Counted from the first letter of the stretch, positions 51,321 through 61,346 are shown. The stretch is 64,000 bases of DNA from Paenibacillus phoenicis (GCF_034718895.1 NZ_JAYERP010000001.1:3001001-3065000); one strand, 5' to 3'. The notes: generated from the sequence alone by a model not told the origin. Numbers and translations: made by a program.

Positions 51321-51587
51321 AATCATTTATCCTCCGTTTCATTCTTACAAGATGGTTTTTTGGCCGTAAGAAATGAAACACGGAAGAAGCCTTACGCGGT
51401 ACACCGAGACAGAACTATTCAATTGTAAAAAAATATATCCAACCAATCATCAACAGATTGATCATCACTCAAACGTTACGCAACTTTCATTCATTTTTTC
51501 ACGAATGTCCAGATTGCTCCGTCTACCGCGGCTCTTTCCGCGTCACTTGCTTACGTACATTCATGAACGATCTATGAATGTGATTAT

Positions 51588-51864
51588 CCATCTGCCCGCA
51601 CGGTTTGTGGGAAAGGTCGCCCCATCCTTTTGCCGATACGGTTACGGTGCGATGCAGCACCGGGAGGCCCCCGCCGAACATTCCGAACACCTCCACCTCG
51701 TCAACTTCGCTTTGCCGTACGCTTGAACCGATAATAACGCCTCAAGGATTCACCGTTGTCGCTGCAAGCCAGCCTTCCGCCCCTGCTTCTCAACAACGTT
51801 CCCTTGATCGCGCCGATTTCCTAAATCGGTCCAAACGAAACGCGCACAATGAAGTTCTGGCGCT
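51588..51864 (-). ncRNA. glmS ribozyme (glucosamine-6-phosphate riboswitch)
   Basis: Read on the minus strand, AAGCGCCAGAACTTC near 51865-51851 is the conserved cleavage site (cut between A at 51864 and G at 51863). The core follows with AAGTTGACGAGGTGG near 51693-51679, TTCGGCGGGGGCCTCCCGG near 51665-51647, and a 3' domain ending GCGGGCAGATGG near 51599. P1 is long, containing CGATTTAGGAAATCG. On binding glucosamine-6-phosphate the RNA cuts itself and the glmS mRNA is degraded. About 265 nt separate it from the glmS start. Confidence 0.92.
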
Positions 51865-51964
51865 TAAAATCCGGTAAACCTAACTACCCTCACTTTCTCT
51901 GCTCGAATATGCTTAATTATATGCACCTTCACACGATTTGGCAATGATCATCTTGTCCTGATTC

Positions 51965-52235
51965 GTCGAACCGTGTTTTTTACCCTATTGGCCTAGAAAA
52001 AAACGGGAATTCCTTCTCCCGTCGAGCTTGTCCCCCTGTACCCTAATGGAACTTAAGGCTTTAATGTCCCTTATTGGCCCTTCATTTCCCTTTTCGCCCG
52101 ACACTTTGCACCATGATCCCTTTCGTTCAGATCTGGGTGAATACACACCCGAATGAGGCATTTAATGCCCTTAAGTTGCACCTGCTTTTCACCTCTCCTC
52201 AACCTGATGCAACGGGATAATCGTCAAAAAGAGAG
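51965..52235. repeat. glmM-glmS intergenic module array
   Basis: Between the ribozyme and the glmM terminator lie short modules: TACCCTATTGGCCT (51971), TACCCTAATGGAACTTAAGG (52037), TTAATGTCCCTTATTGGCCC (52062), GCATTTAATGCCCTTAAG (52158), plus one copy of the GGATTATCCC-type element (ATGATCCCTTTCGTTCAG, near 52112). No protein gene is credible. Confidence 0.6.
51996..52023 (-). terminator. Terminator inside the glmM-glmS gap
   Basis: On the minus strand ACGGGAGAAGGAATTCCCGT followed by seven T. It would separate glmM transcription from glmS. Confidence 0.75.
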
Positions 52236-52257
52236 CCAAACAGACGCCCTCTCCCTA

Positions 52258-52300
52258 GCAAAAACCGCCCGACAGGCATCCTCACCCGTCCGGCGGTTCT
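52258..52300 (-). terminator. Terminator after glmM
   Basis: On the minus strand AACCGCCGGACGGG pairs with a downstream CCTGTCGGGCGGTT and is followed by TTTG, 36 nt after the glmM stop. Confidence 0.8.
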
Positions 52301-52335
52301 CAAAGTCCTATATCATGAACCAAACAATCAGGTCG

Positions 52336-53676
52336 TTACACCAACTGCTTCTCTACAACCTCTACAATTTGCGCGACCAGCTTCTCCAGCTCCGCTTTCT
52401 CCGGCCCTTCGGCCATAACGCGGATGAGGGATTCCGTTCCCGACGGCCGAACCAGCACGCGCCCGTTATCGCCCAATTCTTGCTCTACTTCCGCAATCGC
52501 TTCAGCAATCACAGCGTTACCCGCGAACTTGCTCTTGTCCTGTACGCGAACGTTCACCAGCACCTGCGGATACTGCTTCATGACCTTCTTCAGCTCGCTA
52601 AGCGGCTTGCCGGAAGCCAGCATCGTATCGACCAGCTGAATCGCCGTCAAAATGCCATCCCCGGTTGTATTGTAGTCCAGGAAAATCACGTGACCGGACT
52701 GCTCCCCGCCCAGATTGTAGCCGCCTCGCAGCATTTCCGCCATAACATAGCGGTCGCCTACTGCAGTTTGCTGGGTAGCCAGCCCCAATTTCTTGGCCGC
52801 TTTATAGAAGCCAAAATTACTCATCACTGTCGAGACAACCGTGCTGTCTTTCAGCTTACCGGCTTTGTTCATTGCATCGCCGCAGATGCACAGGATATAG
52901 TCGCCGTCCACTTCTTGACCTAGCTCGTCAATCGCAATCAACCGGTCCGCGTCGCCGTCGAACGCAAGCCCTACATGAGCGCCAAGTCGAACGACTTCTT
53001 CCTTCAGCCGCTCCGGATGCGTGGATCCGCAATGATCGTTAATGTTGAGCCCGTTAGGCTCAGCTGCCAGCGTATGCACTTCGGCTCCCAGCTCGCGGAA
53101 CAATCTTGGTGCCAGCTCATAGGCCGCCCCGTTCGCGCAATCCAACACCACCTTCAGCCCTTTAAACGAGGAGTTGATCGTCGTTTTCAAGTGCTCAAGG
53201 TACTTCAGCTTCGATTCATTGTCCACCGTCACGGTCCCCAAGTCGCCGCCGATCGGCCGCGGTAACTCGTCGACAGCCTTGTCGAGCAGTTCTTCGATTT
53301 GCAGCTCCGTTTCATCCGACAGCTTAAAGCCGTCACTGCCGAAGAACTTAATCCCGTTATCCTCCACCGGATTGTGGGATGCGGAAATCATGACGCCCGC
53401 GTCCGCTTTAAGCAAGCGAGTGAGATAAGCAACCGCAGGTGTCGTCACGACGCCAAGTCGAATTACTTCGGCGCCAATCGACAACAGCCCCGCCACCAAC
53501 GCAGACTCCAGCATTACGCCGGAAATACGCGTATCCATACCAATGACAACCTTGGGCTTAGGTACCTGCCCTGCAAGCACATAACCGCCGCAGCGGCCGA
53601 TCTGGTAAGCCAGTTCTGCTGTTAATTCTTTATTCGCAATTCCTCTTACGCCATCCGTTCCAAAATACTTCCCCAT
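52336..53676 (-). CDS. glmM: Phosphoglucosamine mutase
   Basis: A 446-residue enzyme that converts glucosamine-6-phosphate to glucosamine-1-phosphate. The N-terminus [11 protein letters not shown], active-site serine loop [18 protein letters not shown], metal loop AFDGDADRL and C-terminal phosphate loop [12 protein letters not shown] are all intact. The gene follows cdaR by 101 nt, in the conserved cdaA-cdaR-glmM order. In this order CdaR and GlmM modulate the diadenylate cyclase. Confidence 0.97.
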   Translation of the reverse strand: MGKYFGTDGVRGIANKELTAELAYQIGRCGGYVLAGQVPKPKVVIGMDTRISGVMLESALVAGLLSIGAEVIRLGVVTTPAVAYLTRLLKADAGVMISASHNPVEDNGIKFFGSDGFKLSDETELQIEELLDKAVDELPRPIGGDLGTVTVDNESKLKYLEHLKTTINSSFKGLKVVLDCANGAAYELAPRLFRELGAEVHTLAAEPNGLNINDHCGSTHPERLKEEVVRLGAHVGLAFDGDADRLIAIDELGQEVDGDYILCICGDAMNKAGKLKDSTVVSTVMSNFGFYKAAKKLGLATQQTAVGDRYVMAEMLRGGYNLGGEQSGHVIFLDYNTTGDGILTAIQLVDTMLASGKPLSELKKVMKQYPQVLVNVRVQDKSKFAGNAVIAEAIAEVEQELGDNGRVLVRPSGTESLIRVMAEGPEKAELEKLVAQIVEVVEKQLV

Positions 53677-53777
53677 GATTTCACTCCTTCAACTGTTTGC
53701 CAGTACCGCACCGTTCTCCTCATCTCCCAGGAGGCGTCTGACCGGTCTATGTTCGTCGTTGTCTGCTTATGTTCATG

Positions 53778-55166
53778 TTACGTGCCATTACCGTTCCCTG
53801 AGGTATCGTCGTCTGTCGCATTGCTTCCATCCTCTTGATGAGATGGCGATCCATGCGATGATCCATTACCGGCTGGGCTTTGTGTACCGTCTGACGGATT
53901 TGGATGCTCCACAGGAACACCGGAGGTTGGATTTCCTTTCTCCGTCAGCTCCACGTCCACGGACAATGAAGTGTTCGGGTCGGCCAGAGCCACACCCTCC
54001 GGCAATTTAATCTCAATCGGGATCGTATGCGTCCCCGCCCCCAGATGTGCAAGATCAGCGGTCAACTGAATGTTCTCCGGCTGGAGCGCGTCCAACACCA
54101 CGCTGGCCCCAATCACTGTCAGACTCAAGCTCGGCTCAGTTGGCCGGATCCACTTGACATCGTACATGGATCCGACATTTTTCAACGTGATCGGGATGTC
54201 GTCCAGCTGCTTCTGTCCTCCGGGCATTACATGCAATGTGATCGTGGCAGAGCTCGGCTCGATTTTCTCAAAACCTTTTGGAGGAGTCAAGTCCACCGAG
54301 TATTTAGTCTCATTCGAACCGTTATAACGGCTTAGATCCACCGTCAACGGATAGGAGGATATACCCTCCAACGCTTCCTTTGTACCGTATAGAACGACTC
54401 CCTCTACGTCAATATCCACATCGGTTAAGACGTATCCGGAAGGTAATTGCCCGGTTTTGCGTATTTCGATCGGCACATTTTTGTATAGCTTATTGATTGG
54501 GATGTCTACAACCACGGAACTAGGTGAAATCTTCGCATTCTCCATGGGCATCCCTTGCTTATCATATGCTGTCAGTTTGACACTTTTGCCTTTAACGGAT
54601 TCCTTCAGTCCCGTCACATCCACCGTACCTTCGACTTTGCTCAGCTCCTGCGCCTCACTCGCCGGCAGGGTCACATCAACGGTGCCGCTCCCGGCAACAA
54701 TTGGCGTCCCAAGCACTAAACCGTCGGCCGGCTCCCCTTTCGTGACAATGGTCACGGGAATCGTCCGGGTTTCCTTCGCTTCAATCGTTACCTTTACGAT
54801 GGAGGGTTCCATGGAGACCAGTTGGACCCCAGGAGGAAGCTCATGGGTTAAAGGAAGGGTAAATGTCCCAGGTCCCAGATTTTCCAGATTTAGCCTCGCC
54901 TTATAATCCGAGAAATTCGTCGTCAAATCGATCCGTTTCCCCTTCACTTCCATACGCACGGTGCTGGGATCCAGATCGTACAAAACGTATTTGTCCTCGT
55001 CAAATCCGGTCACTTCGATTTTGACGTTGTCGATGTAACGCGACTGCGCCAAGGTAGTGGAGTCTACGGGAGTCCCGCTGTCCAAATGAACCATCGCCCA
55101 CAACATGATACTAAACACCAGCGCAAGGACCTTGGCAAAATTGTTGTGAGTTAGCCATTTATCCAT
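53778..55166 (-). CDS. cdaR: YbbR-domain regulator of diadenylate cyclase CdaA
   Basis: A 462-residue protein with an N-terminal membrane anchor (residues 10-27, FAKVLALVFSIMLWAMVHL) and four YbbR repeats of about 80-90 residues each on the outer face. The C-terminal tail is low-complexity Ser/Pro/Asn/Gly/Asp and variable. It overlaps the cdaA stop by 8 nt, so the two are translationally coupled. It modulates CdaA activity. Confidence 0.94.
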   Translation of the reverse strand: MDKWLTHNNFAKVLALVFSIMLWAMVHLDSGTPVDSTTLAQSRYIDNVKIEVTGFDEDKYVLYDLDPSTVRMEVKGKRIDLTTNFSDYKARLNLENLGPGTFTLPLTHELPPGVQLVSMEPSIVKVTIEAKETRTIPVTIVTKGEPADGLVLGTPIVAGSGTVDVTLPASEAQELSKVEGTVDVTGLKESVKGKSVKLTAYDKQGMPMENAKISPSSVVVDIPINKLYKNVPIEIRKTGQLPSGYVLTDVDIDVEGVVLYGTKEALEGISSYPLTVDLSRYNGSNETKYSVDLTPPKGFEKIEPSSATITLHVMPGGQKQLDDIPITLKNVGSMYDVKWIRPTEPSLSLTVIGASVVLDALQPENIQLTADLAHLGAGTHTIPIEIKLPEGVALADPNTSLSVDVELTEKGNPTSGVPVEHPNPSDGTQSPAGNGSSHGSPSHQEDGSNATDDDTSGNGNGT

Positions 55167-55989
55167 TTTTGTCGGCCTCCTTCCGTCTACGGAACGGGCT
55201 GCGCTTGTCTTGGGTGCGCGAGTTCGGACCTAATTCCGCATACAGCTTGGAAATCAACGACTCCTCGTTAATGTCCCTGACGACCTGACCGTCAATCGCA
55301 AGCGAAATTTGTCCCGTCTCCTCCGATACGACGATCGAGACAGCATCTCCGACCTCACTAATTCCGATCGCTGCCCGGTGCCTTGTACCCAACTCCTTAC
55401 TGATGAACGGATTCTCCGACAGCGGCAAATAACAGGCGGCCGCAGAGATCCGGTGGCCTTGAATAATCACGGCTCCATCATGAAGCGGCGTATTTGGGAT
55501 AAAGATGTTGATCAGCAGCTGCGAAGAAATAATCGACTGCATCGGAATTCCCGATTCGGTATATTCATTTAACCCCGTATCGCGTTCAAACACGATCAGA
55601 GCCCCAATCTTCCGGCGCGATAAATAATTCACGGCTTTTATAATTTCACCGATCTCTTTGCCAAACTCTTCCTCGTCCGCGCTGTTTCGCCCGAACAGCT
55701 TGCCCCGGCCAAGCTGCTCCAGCGCACGTCTAAGCTCCGGTTGGAAAATAATGAAGATCGCCAGCACGCCAAACGTAAACATTTGATTCATCAGCCATTT
55801 CAGCGTATACAAGTCGAACCAGGTACTTACGGCCCAAATAAAGACCAGAACTAAAATTCCCTTGAGCAACTGAACGGCCCGTGTTCCGCGGACAAGCAAA
55901 ATCAAGTGATATATTATATAGGTAACAATTAGGATATCGATGACATCCTTAATGGTATCCTGCCAAGTCAAATTCGCAAAATAGTTCAT
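55159..55989 (-). CDS. cdaA: Membrane diadenylate cyclase CdaA
   Basis: A 276-residue enzyme making cyclic di-AMP from two ATP. Three N-terminal helices (residues 15-80) are followed by the DAC domain with motifs DGAVII and RHRAAIG that bind ATP and metal. The C-terminal tail RRRKEADKNG overlaps the cdaR start. First gene of the cdaA-cdaR-glmM group. Confidence 0.96.
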   Translation of the reverse strand: MNYFANLTWQDTIKDVIDILIVTYIIYHLILLVRGTRAVQLLKGILVLVFIWAVSTWFDLYTLKWLMNQMFTFGVLAIFIIFQPELRRALEQLGRGKLFGRNSADEEEFGKEIGEIIKAVNYLSRRKIGALIVFERDTGLNEYTESGIPMQSIISSQLLINIFIPNTPLHDGAVIIQGHRISAAACYLPLSENPFISKELGTRHRAAIGISEVGDAVSIVVSEETGQISLAIDGQVVRDINEESLISKLYAELGPNSRTQDKRSPFRRRKEADKNG

Positions 55990-56183
55990 GCTGCGACCCC
56001 CGGAAAGTTCCTTGCGGACGTTTGGCCCGCCAACAAGGAAACAATATGTACAGCTTCATTCACGCCTGTCTCTATAAGTTTCCCCTAAATACTAGGTTAT
56101 AACGTTCACATGTCAGATGCAAGCGTCCAGCAAAAATAGGTTCATTTCGTAACGATTGCAAATTTTTACCTGGTCCCAAAAAA

Positions 56184-56217
56184 TAAAAAAAGCGCCAATT
56201 CCCGATGGAAGGGCGCC
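56184..56217 (-). terminator. Terminator after rsiW
   Basis: On the minus strand GGCGCC..TTCC-ATC-GGGAA..GGCGC stem followed by seven T. Thus rsiW and cdaA are transcriptionally separated here. Confidence 0.85.
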
Positions 56218-56241
56218 CAAAAACTCATTATCGCCTTACGA

Positions 56242-56862
56242 TCACCTAGAGGCGACTTCCGTAAACGTATTGATGATCCGGTACCAGATCCAGTCCAGCG
56301 CTTGATCGATCTGTTTAACTTCGCCCGAAATATGCGCCGTGGAGGCTTGGTAATAGGAGCCATCAATTACGGTTAGGTTGCCTTGAACTTCACCATAGAT
56401 TTCGGCTTTCCCGTTCTCAATGGTCAAGTTCCCGGCAATCACGGCGTCACTTGGTACCGTGACCGTATCGCCCTGAATGATGACCTGATCCAGACCCGCT
56501 CCTTTTACGACCAGCTGATCGTCGCTATCCCAAAGCGATACCGCGCTGAATAACATCACCAGCAAGAACATTGCTGCCGCTGTCAACGCCGGATGGCGTC
56601 TGATCCACTGGATCCATGCCTGCTGTTTGGGTTGACTTGGAATCTGACTGATGATCCGGTTCACCAGTTCATCGGGAGCCGAGATGTTGCTATGCTGCTT
56701 GATGGTGGCAAACAACATCATTTCGGTTCGTTCCAATTCCCTGAATTCCTTGAGGCAATCCGGACACTCGTCTAGATGCTGCTTCAGCTGTTCGGCTTGG
56801 TCGCGGCTTAATTCGCCGTCCAGATAATCATGCATCAAAGATGAGGCATGTTTGCATTCCAT
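56242..56862 (-). CDS. rsiW: Anti-sigma-W factor
   Basis: A 206-residue membrane protein. The N-terminal zinc anti-sigma domain has the H-x3-C-x2-C motif in LKQHLDECPDC. A single helix (around residues 97-115, ALTAAAMFLLVMLFSAVSL) separates it from an outer beta-helix-like domain (DTVTVPSDAVIAGNLTIENGKAEIYG) that differs from B. subtilis RsiW. The ATG at 56862 has AAAGGA 9 nt upstream. It holds SigW inactive until regulated proteolysis. Confidence 0.9.
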   Translation of the reverse strand: MECKHASSLMHDYLDGELSRDQAEQLKQHLDECPDCLKEFRELERTEMMLFATIKQHSNISAPDELVNRIISQIPSQPKQQAWIQWIRRHPALTAAAMFLLVMLFSAVSLWDSDDQLVVKGAGLDQVIIQGDTVTVPSDAVIAGNLTIENGKAEIYGEVQGNLTVIDGSYYQASTAHISGEVKQIDQALDWIWYRIINTFTEVASR

Positions 56863-56949
56863 ATCAGCCAATCCTTTCAGTAGTATCAATCTATGCGAAA
56901 TGCGGAAGGCACGGCTAAGATCATAGTCGTCCTACATCCTACCTTACAA

Positions 56950-56975
56950 TACGTAATGCTGCAGAATTCGTTTCA
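56950..56975 (-). promoter_or_regulatory. SigW-type promoter upstream of rsiW
   Basis: On the minus strand TGAAAC (56970-56975), exactly 16 bp, CGTA (56950-56953): a perfect ECF SigW consensus, about 88 nt upstream of the rsiW start and downstream of sigW. Confidence 0.8.
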
Positions 56976-57005
56976 AAAAATAATTCCCCGGGCGGAGCCC
57001 AAATT

Positions 57006-57581
57006 TCAGAGCATTTTATGCTCCAGTTTTTTACGTAAAAATTCGCGTCCGCGGTGAACCCGCGTCTTCACCGTGGTCACCGGCATATCCAAAACTTCGC
57101 TGATCTCCTGCAGCGACAGTTCCTGCAAATAACGGAGCACGATCACCGACTTATATTTGGCAGGCAAGCCTTCGATCGCTTGATGAATCGTTAGCTGCGT
57201 TTCCGACAGCAAGTATTCCGTTTCCGGTGTCCGTTCATCCCCAGGAATCAGAGTGTATCCGTCCAAGCCATCCTGATCGTTCATCTCCGCGTCCAAGTAA
57301 TAACTTGGCTTCCGCTTACGCAGTCGGTCAATACACAAGTTCGTCGCGATCCGGTAAATCCAGGTTGAGAACTTCTGTTTTTCGTCGTAGCGGTTCCAGT
57401 TTTTATGTACCCTTAAGAACGTCTCCTGCACGACATCTTCCGCTTCGTGCCGGTTGGACAGCATCCGGTATCCGAGATGATAAAGCTTATCCTTATATAG
57501 ATCAACAAGTTCGGCGAAGGCTTCCTGATCCCCTTTACGGGCCAGCTTCACCAGTCTTGCATCGAAATGTTCCACCACCAT
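57006..57581 (-). CDS. sigW: ECF RNA polymerase sigma factor SigW
   Basis: A 191-residue ECF sigma factor. Region 2 is LARKGDQEAFAELVDLYKDKLYHLGYRML with EAEDVVQETFLRVHKNW, and region 4 is LQEISEVLDMPVTTVKTRVHRGREFLRKKL. The ATG at 57581 has GGGGG 5 nt upstream. It directs the envelope-stress regulon with rsiW encoded next. I see no clear SigW promoter directly upstream in 57582-57855, which holds only the ppc terminator. Confidence 0.95.
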   Translation of the reverse strand: MVVEHFDARLVKLARKGDQEAFAELVDLYKDKLYHLGYRMLSNRHEAEDVVQETFLRVHKNWNRYDEKQKFSTWIYRIATNLCIDRLRKRKPSYYLDAEMNDQDGLDGYTLIPGDERTPETEYLLSETQLTIHQAIEGLPAKYKSVIVLRYLQELSLQEISEVLDMPVTTVKTRVHRGREFLRKKLEHKML

Positions 57582-57790
57582 ATTTTCCCCCAAATCGGTT
57601 GGAAGGGCTCAGGTACTTGTACCCTGCCTGTCCGGCTATTCGTCCCTTGGTCTAAGGCAATGTAATAGGTCGTCCTTGATCCGAATCCTGACCATTAAAT
57701 CCTTGAAAGGGTACTTCCAGTCGTCGGCACTTCATTCAAATGTTAAAGCAACTTATCCCAAAATGCAATACATCCAGCCAAGCCAACAGC

Positions 57791-57827
57791 AAAAAAGCCG
57801 GACCTTCTTATGAAGAAGGTCTGGCTT
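57791..57827 (-). terminator. Terminator after ppc
   Basis: On the minus strand AGCCAGACCTTCTT-CAT-AAGAAGGTCCGGCT followed by six T. Confidence 0.92.
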
Positions 57828-57855
57828 GGCATCCCTATCCTGAGCCAATAATGGA

Positions 57856-60657
57856 TCAGCCCGTATTCCGGAGTCCGGCAGCAATTCCGTTAATCGTAAG
57901 CAGCACTTCACGTAACAGTTCGGCATCATCCTGCCCTTTTTCACGCGCAGACCGCAATTCCGTTAACAGCTGCACCTGTAAATAGCTCAGCGGATCAACA
58001 TAAGGATTACGCAATCGGATTGATTCTTGCAGGCCAGGAAGGTTGTCGAAAATTTCTGAAATCCCGCAAATCTTCAGCACCATTTCCCGCGTCAAATGGA
58101 ATTCCTCTTCAATTTGACCCAGGATCCGCTCCCTCACTTCATCATCCTTGCACATCTTGGCGTATTCCTTCGCGATGACCAAGTCCGCTTTACTCAACGC
58201 AAATTGCAAGGTATCGATCACCGTGCGGAAGAACGAGAAGTTCTGATACATATCCTGAAGAACCTTGAGGTTCTCTTCATTATTTTGATAGAAATTATAC
58301 AGGCCGGTTCCAGCCGCATACCATGCCGGGAACAAATACCGGCTTTGCGTCCAGGCAAACACCCAAGGGATCGCCCGCAAATCCTCAAACCGATCACTGT
58401 TCTTCCGCTTGGATGGACGGGAGCCGATATTCAGCTCACCCACTTCGACCAATGGCGTTGACTCACGGAAGAACTTCAAGAAATCCGGCTCTCGGAAAAC
58501 CAGGTCCTGATATTTTTGAAGCGATGTCTCGGAAATGCCGCTCATGATCTCTTCCCAGCGTTGTTCTTCTGCGCTTGGCCCTTGATCTTGATGCAGCTTC
58601 GCTTGAATCGCTGCGGTGATCAGCGCCGAAGTCGCCTGCTCCAAGCTGCGGTACGCGATACCACGCAAGGAATAACGTGACGAGATCACTTCGCCTTGCT
58701 CCGTGATCTTGATACCGCCGCCGATCGTCTCCGGCGGTTGCACGAGGATGCTGCGGTTGAGCGGCATGCCGCCGCGGCCAAGCGCGCCACCGCGCCCGTG
58801 GAAGAATTTCAGCTTAATGCCAAATTCATTGGCCGTCGCTGTGATTTGTTTCAAGGCTACGCGCAGCTCCCAGTTTGCTGTAACTACGCCGCCGTCTTTG
58901 TTACTGTCGGAGTAGCCGAGCATAATTTCCTGGAGATCGTTCATCGCCGCCACCGACTCCCGGTAAATCGGCATGCTGAACAACTGACGCATAATGCCTG
59001 GTGCGGCGTGCAGATCGTCGATCGTTTCGAACAGCGGAACCGATTGAAGCGTGCAAACGACGGTACCGTCCGCTTCTTTACGGAACAAGCCTACTTCTTT
59101 CGAGAAGACCATGACCTCAAGGATATCGCTGGCCGCCTCTGTCATACTAATCAGGTAACTGGTGATACACTGTGTGCCGTATTCTTTTTGCGCCTGATAC
59201 ACCGTACGATATACGTCCAGACATTCTCTTGTGCTCTCCGAGTAATCCTGATAAGGAGAAGTTAATGGACGCGGGTCGTTTAACAACCGTTCCAACAGTT
59301 GAATCTTCTCTTGCTCCTCCAGCTCGGCATAGTTCTCCACAATATTCATTTTCGCCAAAATTTCCGTCATGGCGTTCTCATGCTCTTTACTGTGCTGACG
59401 GATATCCAGCGTGGCAGTATGGAAGCCAAACAGCTCCGCCTGACGGATCAGCTTCTTGATATGCGTATCCGCCACATAGTCTGCGTAGTGATGACGCAAG
59501 CTGCGGTCGATGATTTTCAAATCCTGGATAAATGCCTCTACGTTTGGATAACGCTCTGGCGTATCCTTTGTGCTATCATCCAGAACATTGTGCAGCTTCT
59601 CCGTCATATACGTCAGCTTAATACGGTAAGGTTCCTTCTCGTTGTTCCATTGCTGCGTTTTGCGCAGGGTCACTTGCAGGCGATCCCGCTGAATGGAAGC
59701 CATCAGCTCGTCCGTAACGTCCACGATGGTGGTGCTGAAGCTAAGGTGCTTGAACAAATCGGACAAAATCCGCTGATATTCGCGCACCGCCAGTTTACGT
59801 TGCATCCGCAACGTCTCCCAGGTCACGTCGGAGGTTACCGAAGGATTTCCGTCCCGGTCGCCGCCGATCCACGAGCCGAAGCGCAAGTACGTTGGGACGT
59901 GCCAGTAGTGCTCTGGATAGTATTTGGTCAGGCAGCGTTCCAGTTCTTGATAAACCTCAGGCAGCACATGGAATAAGGTTTCGTGAAAATAGTACATCCC
60001 ATTTCGGACCTCATCCAGTACGGTAGGCTTGCGATCCCGCAATTCATCGGTCTGCCAAAGGGTAATGACCTCGTTAAGCAGCTTCTCCCGCAATTGCTCC
60101 CGTTCGCGGAAGGTCAGCGTGGGGTTATCCAACTGCATGACATCGTCAGCGATCCGTTTGTGGATGTCCAGAATCGCACGGCGCATCGCTTCCGTTGGGT
60201 GGGCGGTCATGACCAGCTCCAGAGACATGCCGCTCAGGAGCTCCTGAGCTTCGCTATAACTAAAACCCTGTTCCTTCAAATCGCGGACAGCGGCCTCGAT
60301 CGTACCGCTCTGAACCTCTTCCCCTGCAGAACGCTCATAATCGCGTTTACGGCGAATGCGGTGGTTCTGCTCCGCAATATTCACTAATTGGAAATAGATC
60401 GCAAATGCACGAATCACCTGATGACGGATGCCGGGTTCTAAAGAATTGATCATTCCCTTAAACTCTTCATGTAACTCCGGTAAAAATACAGCCCGCAGGG
60501 ATTTACTGGCTTCACGTATCTTCTCGACAATATCCAAGAGCTCATTGCCGCCCTGATGCACCAGGACCTCTCCTAGAATATTGCCCAAAAAACGAATGTC
60601 GCGCCGAAGCAGGTTATTCGAGTTGCCTTTACCTGCGGTAACCGTTAACTCTGTCAT
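57856..60657 (-). CDS. ppc: Phosphoenolpyruvate carboxylase
   Basis: A 933-residue cytosolic enzyme that carboxylates phosphoenolpyruvate to oxaloacetate, refilling the TCA cycle. The catalytic His is in VMTAHPTEAMRR, and the glycine-rich active loop is FHGRGGALGRGG with GYSDSNKDGG; the C-terminus LRNTG is invariant. The ATG at 60657 has GGGGGAG 4 nt upstream; 17 upstream in-frame codons are ignored. It is monocistronic. Nothing else is seen in 60658-60952. Confidence 0.97.
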   Translation of the reverse strand: MTELTVTAGKGNSNNLLRRDIRFLGNILGEVLVHQGGNELLDIVEKIREASKSLRAVFLPELHEEFKGMINSLEPGIRHQVIRAFAIYFQLVNIAEQNHRIRRKRDYERSAGEEVQSGTIEAAVRDLKEQGFSYSEAQELLSGMSLELVMTAHPTEAMRRAILDIHKRIADDVMQLDNPTLTFREREQLREKLLNEVITLWQTDELRDRKPTVLDEVRNGMYYFHETLFHVLPEVYQELERCLTKYYPEHYWHVPTYLRFGSWIGGDRDGNPSVTSDVTWETLRMQRKLAVREYQRILSDLFKHLSFSTTIVDVTDELMASIQRDRLQVTLRKTQQWNNEKEPYRIKLTYMTEKLHNVLDDSTKDTPERYPNVEAFIQDLKIIDRSLRHHYADYVADTHIKKLIRQAELFGFHTATLDIRQHSKEHENAMTEILAKMNIVENYAELEEQEKIQLLERLLNDPRPLTSPYQDYSESTRECLDVYRTVYQAQKEYGTQCITSYLISMTEAASDILEVMVFSKEVGLFRKEADGTVVCTLQSVPLFETIDDLHAAPGIMRQLFSMPIYRESVAAMNDLQEIMLGYSDSNKDGGVVTANWELRVALKQITATANEFGIKLKFFHGRGGALGRGGMPLNRSILVQPPETIGGGIKITEQGEVISSRYSLRGIAYRSLEQATSALITAAIQAKLHQDQGPSAEEQRWEEIMSGISETSLQKYQDLVFREPDFLKFFRESTPLVEVGELNIGSRPSKRKNSDRFEDLRAIPWVFAWTQSRYLFPAWYAAGTGLYNFYQNNEENLKVLQDMYQNFSFFRTVIDTLQFALSKADLVIAKEYAKMCKDDEVRERILGQIEEEFHLTREMVLKICGISEIFDNLPGLQESIRLRNPYVDPLSYLQVQLLTELRSAREKGQDDAELLREVLLTINGIAAGLRNTG

Positions 60658-60952
60658 GTTTCTCCCCCTTTTCATCCCAATGCAGCATGCTAAATTCAGC
60701 ATGGTCATGATCTTTGTCGGTTAGACCTAATGACGTGCGCCAAGCGTTTCCTAACATCATACAACAAACTGACCTGAAAATCTTCACTTAATTTGTAAGA
60801 AATTCTTGGACGCTATGACTGCGGATTCGATTCCGTCGCAACTTTACTTACCTTAACACGGTAAAGCAGTAAAACGCAAGGGTATAAGGCGTCGATAGAA
60901 AACTTTTATACCCGGGAGGAAGGCCGCAATGGTAATAAGGTTAAAATTATAA

Positions 60953-60983
60953 CAAAAAACATCATCTTATCCGATGATGTTGC
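60953..60983 (-). terminator. Terminator of the tRNA cluster
   Basis: On the minus strand AACATCATC-GGATAA-GATGATGTT followed by a T run, just after tRNA-Gly(TCC). Confidence 0.9.
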
Positions 60984-60992
60984 TGTTATGTA

Positions 60993-61066
60993 TGGAGCGG
61001 GTGATGGGAATCGAACCCACGCTACCAGCTTGGAAGGCTGGAGTTCTACCATTGAACTACACCCGC
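60993..61066 (-). tRNA. tRNA-Gly(TCC)
   Basis: Cloverleaf with acceptor GCGGGTG/CACCCGC, anticodon loop CTTCCAA and encoded CCA. Last tRNA of the cluster. Confidence 0.97.
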
Positions 61067-61078
61067 ACCTTAAAGAGA

Positions 61079-61155
61079 TGGTCGGGATGACACGATTCGA
61101 ACATGCGACCCCCTGGTCCCAAACCAGGTGCTCTACCAAGCTGAGCTACATCCCG
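61079..61155 (-). tRNA. tRNA-Pro(TGG)
   Basis: Acceptor CGGGATG/CATCCCG, anticodon loop TTTGGGA, encoded CCA. Confidence 0.97.
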
Positions 61156-61185
61156 TCAATAAGGTGAAATATGAAATTGAAAAAG

Positions 61186-61262
61186 TGGCGCGCCCTAAGA
61201 GATTCGAACTCCTGACCTTTTGATTCGTAGTCAAACGCTCTATCCAGCTGAGCTAAGGGCGC
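61186..61262 (-). tRNA. tRNA-Arg(ACG)
   Basis: Acceptor GCGCCCT/AGGGCGC, anticodon loop CTACGAA, encoded CCA. The A34 is normally edited to inosine. Confidence 0.97.
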
Positions 61263-61271
61263 GTATTAAGA

Positions 61272-61346
61272 TGGAGCGGACGACGGGAATCGAACCCGCG
61301 ACCCTCGCCTTGGCAAGGCGATGCTCTACCGCTGAGCCACGTCCGC
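61272..61346 (-). tRNA. tRNA-Gly(GCC)
   Basis: Acceptor GCGGACG/CGTCCGC, anticodon loop TTGCCAA, encoded CCA. Confidence 0.97.

Noticed and set aside
51373..51877. Plus-strand ORFs opposite the glmS leader
   Set aside because: They are antisense to the glmS ribozyme, whose conserved RNA motifs explain the sequence.
60922..60952. Mini-ORF ATGGTAATAAGG.. with a GGGAGG upstream
   Set aside because: Seven codons only, on the plus strand between minus-strand genes, with no downstream gene to regulate.
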